Shown piece after piece: positions 25,824 through 34,682 of a DNA stretch of 64,000 nucleotides; position 1 is the first letter of the stretch, and every line of letters begins with the position of its first letter. The DNA lies in NCBI RefSeq assembly GCF_000230895.2, contig NC_016604.1, forward strand, positions 6,262,001-6,326,000, given 5' to 3'. The DNA comes from Mycolicibacterium rhodesiae NBB3 (GTDB taxonomy: Bacteria > Actinomycetota > Actinomycetes > Mycobacteriales > Mycobacteriaceae). The notes under the pieces were generated by a model, which did no database searches, had not been told where the DNA came from, and saw only the letters and a list, made by a program, of their open reading frames with translations. A program made the position numbers and the translations under genes.

Positions 25824-26459
25824 ATGCCGCAACCGAAACTGCTCGACCTGATCACCCCGGAGACGACCGCCCTCGTCACTCAGGAATGTCAGGGCGGTGT
25901 GATCGGTCCGCAGGCCGGCCTTCCCATGCTCGCCGAGGAGGCGCAGCGCGAGGCAATCCCGAACATTTCCAAACTTCTCGACGCTGCGCGTGGCGCAGGT
26001 GTCGCGGTCGTCCATTGCCTGATTCATCGGCGTCCCGACGGACGCGGTTCCAACACGAACGCCCGACTGTTCATGGCGGGTAGGTCCTTCGCGGCCGATT
26101 TGACGCCCGGTAGTCCCGGAGGGTCGGTGCTTCCCGAACTCAATCAGCAGCCGAGTGATATCGAGCTCACGAGGTATCACGGTGTCGGGCCGATGACCGG
26201 GACCGATCTCGACTCTGTGCTCCGCAATCTGAACATCAAGACCATTGTGGGCGTGGGCGTTTCGGTGAACATCGCAATTCAGAACTTCGTGATGGACGCA
26301 GTCAACCGTAGCTATCAATTCGTGCTGCCGCGTGACGCGGTCGCCGGGTTCCCACGGGAATACGCGGAGTCGGTCATCGACAACACTCTGGCCCTGCTGA
26401 CCACGGTGACCACGACCGACGCGGTCGTGACGGCATGGCAGGAGCTCGCCGGATCCTGA
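25824..26459 (+). CDS. Isochorismatase-like fold protein with altered triad
   Basis: A 211-residue protein with the isochorismatase/cysteine-hydrolase fold. It shows ALVTQECQGGVIG, GVAVVHCLIHRRPD, GPMTGTDLDSVLRNL and VGVGVSVNIAIQNFVMDAV. In active members the last segment carries the nucleophile Cys (pattern GVxTxxCVxxT); here it reads GVSVNIAIQ, with Ala at the Cys position. The first Asp is replaced in QECQ, and the Lys is not evident. Standard hydrolase chemistry is therefore unlikely. The ATG abuts an operator palindrome, so translation is probably leaderless. It sits between NTF2 and amidohydrolase genes of the same regulon. Confidence 0.8.
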   Translation: MPQPKLLDLITPETTALVTQECQGGVIGPQAGLPMLAEEAQREAIPNISKLLDAARGAGVAVVHCLIHRRPDGRGSNTNARLFMAGRSFAADLTPGSPGGSVLPELNQQPSDIELTRYHGVGPMTGTDLDSVLRNLNIKTIVGVGVSVNIAIQNFVMDAVNRSYQFVLPRDAVAGFPREYAESVIDNTLALLTTVTTTDAVVTAWQELAGS

Positions 26460-26486
26460 CCAATCTGGATGTTGCCGGACGATGAT

Positions 26487-26502
26487 GATAATGTCTGTTC
26501 TC
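26487..26502. promoter_or_regulatory. Regulon palindrome, site 5
   Basis: GATAAT-GTCT-GTTCTC, 11 of 12 half-site matches, lies 46 bases upstream of amidohydrolase 3. It is nearly identical to site 4, 680 bases away, including the GTCT spacer. Confidence 0.6.
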
Positions 26503-26548
26503 ATCAGGCGTAAACGCTGATATTCGCTGCTCTGAGGAGGGTTCCCTC

Positions 26549-27745
26549 ATGTCTCCGCGGTCCTTGCCGTATCCGGTCTTCGACATCGACAATCACATGT
26601 ACGAGACCAAGGACGCGTTACTGAAATACCTGCCCAAAGAGCACAAAGGCAAGGTCGGCTACGTCGAGGTGAACGGACGACCGAAGCTCGTCGTCAAAGA
26701 TCACATCAGCCATATGATTCCCAACCCGACGTTTGAGCGGGTCGCGCGGCCGGGCAGTGCCGAGGACTACTTCCTGGGCAACAATCCCGAGGGGCTCAAC
26801 TTCCGCGAGTTCATCGGCGAGGCCATGAACGTGATCCCCGCCTACCAGGAGCCCGGGCCCCGCCTGGAACTGATGGACGAACTCGGCATCGACCAGTGCG
26901 TCATGTACCCCACCCTTGCAAGCCTCATCGAGGAGCGCACGACCGATGACGTTGTGCTGACGCACGCCATCATCCACGCGCTGAACGAGTGGATGCACGA
27001 GCACTGGACGTTCAACTACAAGGACCGCATCTTCGCGACTCCGGTGATATGCCTCCCGCTGGTCGACGAGGCGATCAAGGAGTTCCGCTGGTGCCTCGAG
27101 CGCGGCATGAAGACCTTCCTGGTGCGCCCGGCACCAGTGCCCAGCCGGTTCGGCGGATCGCGATCCATGGGCCTGCCGGAGTACGACCCGTTCTGGCAGG
27201 AGGTGGTCGACGCCAACATGCCGGTGACCTTCCACGCCTCGGACAGCGGATACCAGAAGCACCTGATGGAGTGGGAGGGCGGTGACGAGTACCTGTCCTT
27301 CAAGACGAGCACCCTGCGTGAGGTCGTGATGGGGTTCCGCGCCATGGAGGACACGCTGGCCGCCCTGATCTGCCACGGCGCGCTGTCCCGGTTCCCCGAT
27401 CTGAAGGTCTTCGTGGTGGAGAACGGCAGCGGTTGGGTGCGAAATCTGCTGCGGTTGCTCGACAAGGCCTACCGAACCATGCCCAAGGAGTTCGACGAGC
27501 ATCCGGTCGAGGTCTTCAAGCGCAACGTCTACATCCACCCGTTCCTCGAGGACGACGTCAAAGGAATCGTCGAGATCATGGGTGAGGACCACGTCATGTT
27601 CGGCTCCGACTTCCCGCACCCCGAGGGCATCGGCGACCCGCTCAGCTTCGTCGACCGGCTGGAAGGCCTGTCCGACACCGCGAAGGCGAAGATCATGGGC
27701 GGCAACGCGATCAAGCAGTTGGGACTCGCCAAGGTCTCCGTATGA
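26549..27745 (+). CDS. Amidohydrolase family protein, copy 3
   Basis: A 398-residue metal-dependent TIM-barrel hydrolase or decarboxylase. Metal ligands are in DIDNHMYETKDALLKYLPK, and the catalytic Asp is in VMFGSDFPHPEG near residue 355. It shares long identical stretches with copy 1 at 9130 (EVNGRPKL/EVNGRKKL, NPEG..L/NPEG..L, WTFNY.DRIFA.P), so the two arose by duplication. The ATG has GAGGAGGG about ten bases upstream. The downstream MaoC gene overlaps by 4 bases and is probably translated with it. Confidence 0.9.
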   Translation: MSPRSLPYPVFDIDNHMYETKDALLKYLPKEHKGKVGYVEVNGRPKLVVKDHISHMIPNPTFERVARPGSAEDYFLGNNPEGLNFREFIGEAMNVIPAYQEPGPRLELMDELGIDQCVMYPTLASLIEERTTDDVVLTHAIIHALNEWMHEHWTFNYKDRIFATPVICLPLVDEAIKEFRWCLERGMKTFLVRPAPVPSRFGGSRSMGLPEYDPFWQEVVDANMPVTFHASDSGYQKHLMEWEGGDEYLSFKTSTLREVVMGFRAMEDTLAALICHGALSRFPDLKVFVVENGSGWVRNLLRLLDKAYRTMPKEFDEHPVEVFKRNVYIHPFLEDDVKGIVEIMGEDHVMFGSDFPHPEGIGDPLSFVDRLEGLSDTAKAKIMGGNAIKQLGLAKVSV

Positions 27746-28221
27746 CGCAGGCGCCGCCGCCCTCTCCGAGGATCTACGAGGGCATCGACGGGTTCGCAGC
27801 ACATGTCGGTGAGCACCTCGGCTACAGCGGATGGCGTCAAGTCACGCAGACCGAGATCGACCTCTTCGCCGAGGCGACCGGAGATCATCAGTGGATTCAT
27901 GTCGACGCGGAGCGGGCCGCACAGGGTCCGTACGGTAAGACGATCGCGCACGGGTACTTGACATTGTCTTTGGTTCCCGTTCTGGTGCAACAGATCTACA
28001 AGGTGACGGGACTGTCTATGCAAGTGAACTACGGCGTCGACAAGCTTCGCTTTCCCGCACCGGTCCCCGTCGACTCGCGCATCCGCGCCGGTGCAGAGTT
28101 GGTGAAGGTCGAACGCAACGACAAGGGTGGCCGGGCCACCGTCCGCGTCACCGTCGAGGTGGAGGGCTCAGACCGTCCGGCATGCGTGGTGGACACCATC
28201 GCCGCCATGGTCGATGCCTGA
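27742..28221 (+). CDS. MaoC-like (R)-specific enoyl-CoA hydratase
   Basis: A 159-residue single hot-dog protein. The catalytic Asp/His motif of MaoC hydratases is clear: EATGDHQWIHVDAERAA, followed by GPYGKTIAHGYLTLSL. The family adds water to trans-2-enoyl-CoA giving the R-3-hydroxyacyl-CoA. The length and residues are those of a self-sufficient NodN/MaoC-type dimer. It is translationally coupled to amidohydrolase 3. Its stop is five bases from the convergent CaiB stop. Confidence 0.92.
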   Translation: MTQAPPPSPRIYEGIDGFAAHVGEHLGYSGWRQVTQTEIDLFAEATGDHQWIHVDAERAAQGPYGKTIAHGYLTLSLVPVLVQQIYKVTGLSMQVNYGVDKLRFPAPVPVDSRIRAGAELVKVERNDKGGRATVRVTVEVEGSDRPACVVDTIAAMVDA

Positions 28222-28226
28222 GACAG

Positions 28227-30587
28227 TTACGAGTTGAGTAGCCGCTCACCGATGACCTGGTCTTGACGCAACGTCGAGATCTCGTCGTCGGACAGTCCCA
28301 TTGCTCTCAAGACCTCGTCGTTGTGCTGCCCCAGCGTCGGTGACGGCGTGTGGTGATGCCGCGACGGTCCCGGTGTGATCCGAAAGGGCCAGCCCGGATA
28401 CCTCTGGCGGCCTGAGAGCGGGTGCTTGAGCTCTTCGTAGAAGCCGCGCGCCTCGAGCTGGTCGACGTCGTACATGCGGTCGCCGGTCAGCAACCGCTCC
28501 GCAGGCACACCGCGGCGCCGCAGGGCGTCGGCCGCCTCGTCCGGACCCTGCGCGGCCGTCCACTGCCGCAAGACCTCGTCGAACGCATCATGGTTGACCA
28601 AGCGTTCCTCTGCGGTGTTGAACCGCGGATCGTCGGCGAGTTCGGGTCTGCCTATCACGTCGAGCGCCGCGGCCCAGTCGGCGTCGTCGCGCACCGAGAT
28701 GGCCACCCACTCGTCGTCACCTGCAGCCGGGTAGACCCCCTGCGCGTAGCTGCGGTGGCGGTTGCCCTCTCGTTCGGGCACTCGACCGGTCAAGGAGTAT
28801 TCGATGACGGGTTCGGCCGTCACCACGGCGCCGACCTCGATCTGCGCGACCTCGATGAGTTGGCCCTCACCGGTTTTGCGCTTGTGCTCGAGCGCGGCGA
28901 GGAGCGCGGCGGTGGCGTGCGTACCGACGACCGGATCAGCGGGCCCTTGCAGGTTGCACGGCGGGCCGTCGGGGTAGCCGGTGGCCGCCGACATCCCCGA
29001 CAATTGCTCGAAGTTCAGTGCCCACCCGACGTAATCGCGCCAAGGACCCTCGAGCCCCAGGCCGGGCATGCGCACCATGATCACGTCTGGATTGACCTTC
29101 ACCAACGAGTCGTAATCCAGTCCGAACTGCTCCACCACGCGCGGTGAGAAGTTCTCGACCACCACGTCGGCCTCAGCCGCGAGCCGCAGCGCCAGTTCGC
29201 GGCCGGGCTGCGATGTCAGATCGAGGGTGATGTCGCGCTTGTTGAGATTGGTCGCCTGCCACATCGGCCCGACTTCATACCAGTCATCACTGCTGCGTAG
29301 TAGCGAACCCGAATACCGATGTCCGTCCGGGCGCTGAATCGATTCGACCTTGACCACGTCCGCACCGAACGCAGCCAGATACATTGTGAGGTAGGCGCCG
29401 GACCAGAACGTACTCAAGTCAAAGACTTTCAAGCCCGCGAACGGTGCATCGAGGTCGCCGAGGACCGAGGAGGACGGGACTTCGGCGCGGGTATCCCAGT
29501 CAACGGAGGCATTGTCACCCAGTCGCGGAGCCGGCCGCGGGCCGTCGACCGGCGTCCTGGAGAACCGGAATGGTGCCCCTGGTCGCGAGAAGGGTGTGCC
29601 CGCAGCGTCACTGTTGACGAAGAACCCGCGGTCGCGATACTGCGGGCATTCCAGGATCGTTGCGCCGTCGTTGATGGGCGCCGCGGGTATCCGCATCGCC
29701 TGACTCAGCTCCACGAGGTCTGCCACGGTCATCGAGTCGAGGAACGGCTGCGCCTTGGCGAAGAAGTCTTCGCGTTCAGGGCCGCCCAGCATGATGGCGA
29801 GCTGCTTTTCACCGAACTCGGGAAGCCCGACCATCGCGCAGACATCCAACCAGTGCTGACCGGTCAGACAGTTGATCCCGATCCATCCGTCCGCGGCGCG
29901 CACGATGCCCAGCATCGGCCCCGCTTTTGAATTCGGTGGTAATCCCATGCTTTTCAAGCGTGCCGCCATGAGCATCGGGTAGGGCAGGGTCGACAACAAC
30001 GCTTCGAACGTCGAGACGTCGACCTCGACCACCCGGTCGGTGACTGCGGCGATCTGCAAGGCCGTCAGGGCGCCGAGGGCGGCGTAGCCGCCGGCGATGT
30101 ACTCGGGAATACGCGCGCCGGATTGAACGGGCGGCCGGTCGGGCTCACGCGTGCTCACCCATCCAGATGCAGCCTGGACCGTCAGTGGCGTCGACTGCCG
30201 GTCGCACCGTGGGCCATCCTGTCCATAGTCGGAGATGCGGACGACGACAAGGTTCGGATTGAGCTGTCGCAGGCTGTCGTGGTCGATTCCCCATTCCCAG
30301 CGAAGCGACGCACCGGGTGGCATGTTCTCGACCAGCACATCGGCCTGGGCTATCAGATTGTGGAGCACATCGCCGTCAGTATCGACATCGACTGTCACGC
30401 CGCGCTTGCCGGCGTTCAGATATTCGAACAGCCCACCGGATGCACCCCAGCCTCGCAACGGATCTCCGGACTGTGACTCGACCTTGATGACGTCAGCACC
30501 GAGGTCGACGAGCAGTTTCGTGCAATACGGTGCGGTGATATCGGTCCCGAGTTCGACGACTCGCAGCCCTGCCAGCGCTCCGGTCAC
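28227..30587 (-). CDS. Double-domain CaiB/BaiF CoA-transferase family protein
   Basis: A 786-residue fusion of two complete class III CoA-transferase domains (about 1-365 and 375-786). Each begins with the typical LAGLRVVELG/FAGLKVFDLS strand and GADVIKVES/GADVVKVES. In the first domain the catalytic Asp is present (VVEVDVSTFEALL). In the second the equivalent position is Glu (GQLIEVAQIEVG), so it may be altered or inactive. The enzyme would move CoA between carboxylates, sparing ATP. Both sites sit in one chain, which may allow an internal heterodimer. The start overlaps the aldehyde dehydrogenase stop by 4 bases. Confidence 0.9.
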   Translation of the reverse strand: MTGALAGLRVVELGTDITAPYCTKLLVDLGADVIKVESQSGDPLRGWGASGGLFEYLNAGKRGVTVDVDTDGDVLHNLIAQADVLVENMPPGASLRWEWGIDHDSLRQLNPNLVVVRISDYGQDGPRCDRQSTPLTVQAASGWVSTREPDRPPVQSGARIPEYIAGGYAALGALTALQIAAVTDRVVEVDVSTFEALLSTLPYPMLMAARLKSMGLPPNSKAGPMLGIVRAADGWIGINCLTGQHWLDVCAMVGLPEFGEKQLAIMLGGPEREDFFAKAQPFLDSMTVADLVELSQAMRIPAAPINDGATILECPQYRDRGFFVNSDAAGTPFSRPGAPFRFSRTPVDGPRPAPRLGDNASVDWDTRAEVPSSSVLGDLDAPFAGLKVFDLSTFWSGAYLTMYLAAFGADVVKVESIQRPDGHRYSGSLLRSSDDWYEVGPMWQATNLNKRDITLDLTSQPGRELALRLAAEADVVVENFSPRVVEQFGLDYDSLVKVNPDVIMVRMPGLGLEGPWRDYVGWALNFEQLSGMSAATGYPDGPPCNLQGPADPVVGTHATAALLAALEHKRKTGEGQLIEVAQIEVGAVVTAEPVIEYSLTGRVPEREGNRHRSYAQGVYPAAGDDEWVAISVRDDADWAAALDVIGRPELADDPRFNTAEERLVNHDAFDEVLRQWTAAQGPDEAADALRRRGVPAERLLTGDRMYDVDQLEARGFYEELKHPLSGRQRYPGWPFRITPGPSRHHHTPSPTLGQHNDEVLRAMGLSDDEISTLRQDQVIGERLLNS

Positions 30588-32035
30588 GCAGGCACTCCGA
30601 TCGCCTTCGGCTCCATGTATGCCCGCAGCCCCATGACGCCGCCTTCGCGTCCGATCCCGCTCTGCTTGAATCCTCCGAATGGGGCGTCACCGGGAATCGT
30701 GCCGTTGATCGAGATCTGCCCAGTCCTGATCCGTCGCGCAATAGCAAGTGCGCGCTCGACGTCGCTGCCCCATACCGCGCCACCGAGTCCATAGGCCGAA
30801 TTGTTGGCAATCGCAACTGCTTCGTCGTCGGTCCGATAACGCATCACGGTCAGGACCGGACCGAACACCTCTTCCTGCGCGATGTACGACTCGGGGGTGG
30901 CATCGGTCAGGACGGTGGGTTCGAAGTAGAAGCCACGGTCGAGATCCTTCGGACGCCCGCCTCCGGCGACGATTTTCGCGCCGTCGCCCTCGGCCCGTCT
31001 GACGAAACCCTCGACCCTCTCGAGATGGTCGCGACTGATCAGCGGTCCCATACCGACCTCTGCTTCGGAGGGATCTCCGACTGTGATATCACCGGCCAAC
31101 GCCGCCAAGCGGTCTACGACGTCGTCGTGCAGCTTGTCGGCCACCAACAGACGGCTGTTGAGAATGCACGCCTGTCCTGCATGCAAGGTGCAGCCCTCGA
31201 AGAGCAGTCGTTCAAGGAGATCATCGGTCAAATCGACGTCGTCGAGCAGGATACTCGCCGACTTGCCACCACACTCGAGCAGAATCCGCTTCATAGTCGT
31301 TGCGGCGCCGGCCATCACGTCTCGGCCGACGACTGAGCTTCCGGTGAAGCTCACCATGTCGACCCGCGGGTCGAGGGTCAGGATCCTGCTGGCCTCGACA
31401 CTGCTCGGAGTGACGACGTTGACGACGCCGGGCGGGATGTCGGTCTCGTCGTCGATCAGCCGCGCAAGTGCCAACCCCGCCAATGGAGTGAGCGGCGATG
31501 GCTTGAGCACGAGCGTGTTTCCGGCAGCGAGCGCCGCGCCCAGCTTCATCACGTTGAGGGTGTGCGGGAAGTTCCACGGTGTCATCGCCGCGACCACGCC
31601 GAGCGGCTCGTAGCGCAACAGGGTGGTGCCGGCCGCGCCCCAGGCATCCATCGGCGTCTCGGCCGGCTCCATCGCCAGCTCTGCCGCGTGGCCGACCATG
31701 AATGCCGGCCCGTCGACGTGGATCAGCCGTTCATTTGCTGTGCAGCCCCACTCGGCCTGAGCGAGCGCATAGATCTCGTCGCCCCGGGACAGCAGCGCGT
31801 CGCTGAGCTGTTGCAGGCAGCGCGACCGTTCCGCGGCTTCGGCGGCGGACCACGATTCGAAGGCGTTTCGCGCCGCGCCGATGGCCTGTTGGACCTGAGT
31901 GACGCCGGCATCGGGCGCCGAGGCGATGACCTGCTCGGTCGCTGGGTTCAGGACGTCGTACCGTCCGCTGTCCGCCTCGACCCAACTGCCGTCGATGTAC
32001 AGGTCATAGCTGTCCACGAAACTCGATTCGGCCAT
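30584..32035 (-). CDS. Aldehyde dehydrogenase (NAD(P)-dependent)
   Basis: A 483-residue ALDH from the ATG that begins MAESSFVDSYDLYIDG. The catalytic Glu254 is in LLECGGKSA and the nucleophile Cys290 in LHAGQACILN. The cofactor loop FTGSSVVGRDV and the terminal block IGREGGVMGLRAYMEPK are intact. Upstream in-frame codons back to 32128 are possible but lie in the promoter, and the family N-terminus starts here. It would oxidise an aldehyde, perhaps from the P450 or alcohol dehydrogenase step, to an acid for CoA transfer by the coupled CaiB protein. It is divergent from the P450-led igr-like operon. Confidence 0.92.
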   Translation of the reverse strand: MAESSFVDSYDLYIDGSWVEADSGRYDVLNPATEQVIASAPDAGVTQVQQAIGAARNAFESWSAAEAAERSRCLQQLSDALLSRGDEIYALAQAEWGCTANERLIHVDGPAFMVGHAAELAMEPAETPMDAWGAAGTTLLRYEPLGVVAAMTPWNFPHTLNVMKLGAALAAGNTLVLKPSPLTPLAGLALARLIDDETDIPPGVVNVVTPSSVEASRILTLDPRVDMVSFTGSSVVGRDVMAGAATTMKRILLECGGKSASILLDDVDLTDDLLERLLFEGCTLHAGQACILNSRLLVADKLHDDVVDRLAALAGDITVGDPSEAEVGMGPLISRDHLERVEGFVRRAEGDGAKIVAGGGRPKDLDRGFYFEPTVLTDATPESYIAQEEVFGPVLTVMRYRTDDEAVAIANNSAYGLGGAVWGSDVERALAIARRIRTGQISINGTIPGDAPFGGFKQSGIGREGGVMGLRAYMEPKAIGVPA

Positions 32036-32099
32036 CAGTTCACGAGACCTTCCCTGTTGTCCGTCGAAATGCATGGCCATCCGACGGGACATGCCAAAT

Positions 32100-32108
32100 T
32101 GTCCGACA
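32100..32108. promoter_or_regulatory. TGTCCGA box, proximal copy
   Basis: TGTCCGACA carries one copy of the half-site TGTCCGA, also found twice in the palindrome at 32220-32248 in the same intergenic region. It is 65 bases upstream of the aldehyde dehydrogenase start. Confidence 0.4.
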
Positions 32109-32219
32109 TATAGTTCCCTTGTGTACACCTATCACGGCGACGGCGTCAACGGTATCCCCTGCTTTAGCTGCGTGAACGATAATTGACACGGTCGATGCCG
32201 GTGGGGTAGACAGATAGCT

Positions 32220-32248
32220 ATCGGACACAATTGCAGTATTTGTCCGAT
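32220..32248. promoter_or_regulatory. Second operator type: ATCGGACA-N13-TGTCCGAT
   Basis: A perfect 8-base inverted repeat with a 13-base spacer, 27 bases upstream of the P450 start and between divergent operons. It is unlike the 16-bp island palindrome. The co-transcribed TetR gene at the end of the P450 operon is a plausible ligand-responsive regulator for it. The rest of the 240-base gap shows no gene. Confidence 0.5.
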
Positions 32249-32275
32249 TAACCTAAGTGTCGAGGAAGGCCCGCG

Positions 32276-33487
32276 GTGCCCACTGACTCCACCTCCAGAC
32301 CGACGTGCACGCTCCCCCTGCACTCCCCTGACTTCTACGCAGGCGACCCGTACCCCGCGTACCGCGAACTGCGCACGACCACGCCCATCGTTTGGAACGA
32401 CGTCACGAACTTCTGGGCGCTGACGAAGTACGAGGACATCCGCTACGTATCCGGTCATCCGCTCACGTTCACGTCGACAAAGGGCATCACGATTCCGGAT
32501 CCGAGCCAGCCAGAGCCGGTCCAGGAGGGCAACCTGATCTTCACGGATCCGCCCCGGCATCGGCAGCTTCGCAAGCTGATCAACGCGGGGTTCACTCGCC
32601 GTCAGGTGACTTTGCTGGAGCCGAAGGTACGAGAGATTGTCAAGGGCATCCTCGATGACGTCGATCCGTCCCGGGAGTACGAGTTCGCCGAGGAGATCGC
32701 AGCACCCCTGCCAACCCGACTGATCGCCGAGATGCTCGGTGCGCCGCCCGAGGACTGGGAGCAGTTCCGGGCTTGGTCCGACGCCGCGGTCGGCACGGCC
32801 GATCCCGATATCGAGCTCGACAACGTGGTTGCCCTCGGCCAGCTATACGAGTACTTCACCAAGCTGATCGAAGCACGGCGTTCCGGTGAGGTCGTCGGTG
32901 ACGACCTGTTGAGCATTCTGGCTGCCGCGGAGGTCGACGGTGAGCGACTCACTGATGCGGACCTGCTGAACTTCTCCTTCTTACTTCTGGTGGCGGGCAA
33001 CGAGACCACCCGCAATCTCATCGCGCTCGGAACGCAGGCGTTGCTGGATCACCCAGACCAGTTCGCCCTTCTGCGCGCCAACCCGGAGTTGCTGCCGCTG
33101 GCCGTCGAAGAAATGCTGCGCTTCACCAGCCCAGTGACACACATGGCGCGCGAGGCCACCGAGGACGTCGAGATCCGCGGTCAGCAGATCAGGGCAGGCG
33201 AGAAGATCGTGATGCTGTACGGCGCGGCCAATCGCGACGCAGAGATTTTCGGGCCTACCAGCGAAGAATTCGACATCACCCGAAACCCAAACCCGCACAT
33301 TGCCTTCGGTGCCGGTGAGCATGCCTGCCTGGGTGCACAACTAGCACGCCTCGAGGCTCGGATCATGTTCGAGGTACTGCTGGGCACCTACCCCACGATC
33401 GAACTGACCGGCGACGTGACCCGCTTGCGGGCCACGATGGTGCCGGGCGTGAAGAAGATGCCCGTACGTCTGAAAGCGAGTGTCTGA
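32276..33487 (+). CDS. Cytochrome P450, first gene of igr-like operon
   Basis: A 403-residue soluble P450. The I-helix oxygen-activation motif is VAGNETTRN, the ExxR motif is near FGLFQ-type helix K (EEMLR), and the heme loop is FGAGEHACLGAQLAR, with Cys351 as ligand. The GTG start follows GAGGAAGG. It heads an operon with the gene content of the mycobacterial igr locus, where CYP125 oxidises the terminal sterol side-chain carbon. An analogous omega-oxidation of an isoprenoid tail is inferred here, not shown. Its stop shares a base with the ACAD start (TGATG). Redox partners are not encoded nearby apart from a BFD-like ferredoxin at 55.6 kb. Confidence 0.92.
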   Translation: MPTDSTSRPTCTLPLHSPDFYAGDPYPAYRELRTTTPIVWNDVTNFWALTKYEDIRYVSGHPLTFTSTKGITIPDPSQPEPVQEGNLIFTDPPRHRQLRKLINAGFTRRQVTLLEPKVREIVKGILDDVDPSREYEFAEEIAAPLPTRLIAEMLGAPPEDWEQFRAWSDAAVGTADPDIELDNVVALGQLYEYFTKLIEARRSGEVVGDDLLSILAAAEVDGERLTDADLLNFSFLLLVAGNETTRNLIALGTQALLDHPDQFALLRANPELLPLAVEEMLRFTSPVTHMAREATEDVEIRGQQIRAGEKIVMLYGAANRDAEIFGPTSEEFDITRNPNPHIAFGAGEHACLGAQLARLEARIMFEVLLGTYPTIELTGDVTRLRATMVPGVKKMPVRLKASV

Positions 33488-34668
33488 TGGACTTCGACTA
33501 CACCCCCGAGCAAGAGCAGCTGCGTAAGGAATACCGCGAACGCCTCGAGGCCGTGATGACCCCCGACAGGCGCAAGTCTGTGGCCAAGCTCATGGAAGGT
33601 GGCGACGCGATGAGCGAGTGCCGACGCGCGCTCGGTGAGGCCGGACTGCTGGGTGTCGCGTGGCCGGTCGAGTACGGCGGCAGCGGCCTGACGGCGCTCG
33701 AGCAGTACATCTTCGGCGAGGAGGCGCGTCGAGTGAATGCGCCGTTGCCGATGATCACGCTGAACACCGTCGGCCCCACCCTCATTCAGTACGGAACCGA
33801 AGAGCAGAAGACGAAGTTTCTGCCCGCGATCCTCAAAGGCGAGGTCGAGTTCGCAATCGGCTACTCCGAACCCGGGGCCGGTAGCGACCTGGCGTCATTG
33901 CGCACCACAGCTGTGCGCGACGGGGATCATTTTGTGATCAACGGATCCAAGATGTTCACCAGTGGCGCAGAGTTCGCTGACTACATCTGGCTTGCCGCCC
34001 GCACCGATCCGGAGGCCAAGAAGCACAAAGGCATCACGGTGTTCATGGTGCCCACCGATTCACCTGGATTCTCATGGAAGCCGCTGAACACCATGCCCGG
34101 CGTACAGACGTACTACACGTTCTATGACGATGTACGGGTGCACGAGAGCTCGATCGTGCTCGGCGAGAACGAAGGTTGGAAGCTGATCACGAATCAGCTG
34201 AATCTGGAACGCGCCGCGTTGGGCAACCTCGGCGCACTCGAGCCTCTGTTCAACAAGACCCTGGAATGGGCCAAGACCACCAAGCTCGACGACGGCCTGG
34301 TGATCGACCAGCCGTGGGTGCAACAAGCACTGGCCCGGGTAGAAGCGCAAGTTGCCGCGTATCGGCTGCTCAATCTGCGAGTGAACAGCAACATGAGTTC
34401 CGGCGCGCTCGGTATGGGTGAGGCTTCAGCCGCAAAGGTTTTCGGCACTGAGCTCACCCAGCAGGTGGCGCGCGAACTGCTCGACGTGGTGGGCCAGGCA
34501 GGCCTGCGCAAGGAGGCGTCGGCGCCACTGAAGGGCGAATTGGAAAGCGCGTACCGACTCGCCGTCATCAACACCTTCGGTGGCGGCGCCAACGAACTAC
34601 AACGCGACATCATCGCCATGGCCGGACTCTTGATGCCACGCGCACCCCGTGACATGCGAGCCTCCTGA
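33487..34668 (+). CDS. Acyl-CoA dehydrogenase, FadE28-like large subunit
   Basis: A 393-residue ACAD with GYSEPGAGSDLASLRTTAVR, NGSKMFTSGAEFADYIWLAA and the C-terminal FGGGANELQRDIIAMAGL block. Pairs of one large and one small ACAD oxidise steroid side chains in mycobacteria as alpha2-beta2 complexes (the ChsE1-ChsE2 precedent). The small partner here is encoded 1 kb downstream at 35693. The start overlaps the P450 stop. Predicted reaction: alpha,beta-dehydrogenation of a short branched acyl-CoA side chain. Confidence 0.92.
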   Translation: MDFDYTPEQEQLRKEYRERLEAVMTPDRRKSVAKLMEGGDAMSECRRALGEAGLLGVAWPVEYGGSGLTALEQYIFGEEARRVNAPLPMITLNTVGPTLIQYGTEEQKTKFLPAILKGEVEFAIGYSEPGAGSDLASLRTTAVRDGDHFVINGSKMFTSGAEFADYIWLAARTDPEAKKHKGITVFMVPTDSPGFSWKPLNTMPGVQTYYTFYDDVRVHESSIVLGENEGWKLITNQLNLERAALGNLGALEPLFNKTLEWAKTTKLDDGLVIDQPWVQQALARVEAQVAAYRLLNLRVNSNMSSGALGMGEASAAKVFGTELTQQVARELLDVVGQAGLRKEASAPLKGELESAYRLAVINTFGGGANELQRDIIAMAGLLMPRAPRDMRAS

Positions 34669-34682
34669 AAGGAACAGTGACA

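Noticed and set aside
26618..27802. A 394-codon open frame antisense to amidohydrolase 3
   Set aside because: It mirrors a strongly conserved gene, has no family motifs, and is a normal by-product of high-GC codon use. The same applies to other long antisense frames, such as those at 3300-4130 and 1316-2299.
32121..32128. GTGTACAC palindrome in the ALDH/P450 gap
   Set aside because: Short, single, and expected by chance in a 240-base gap.
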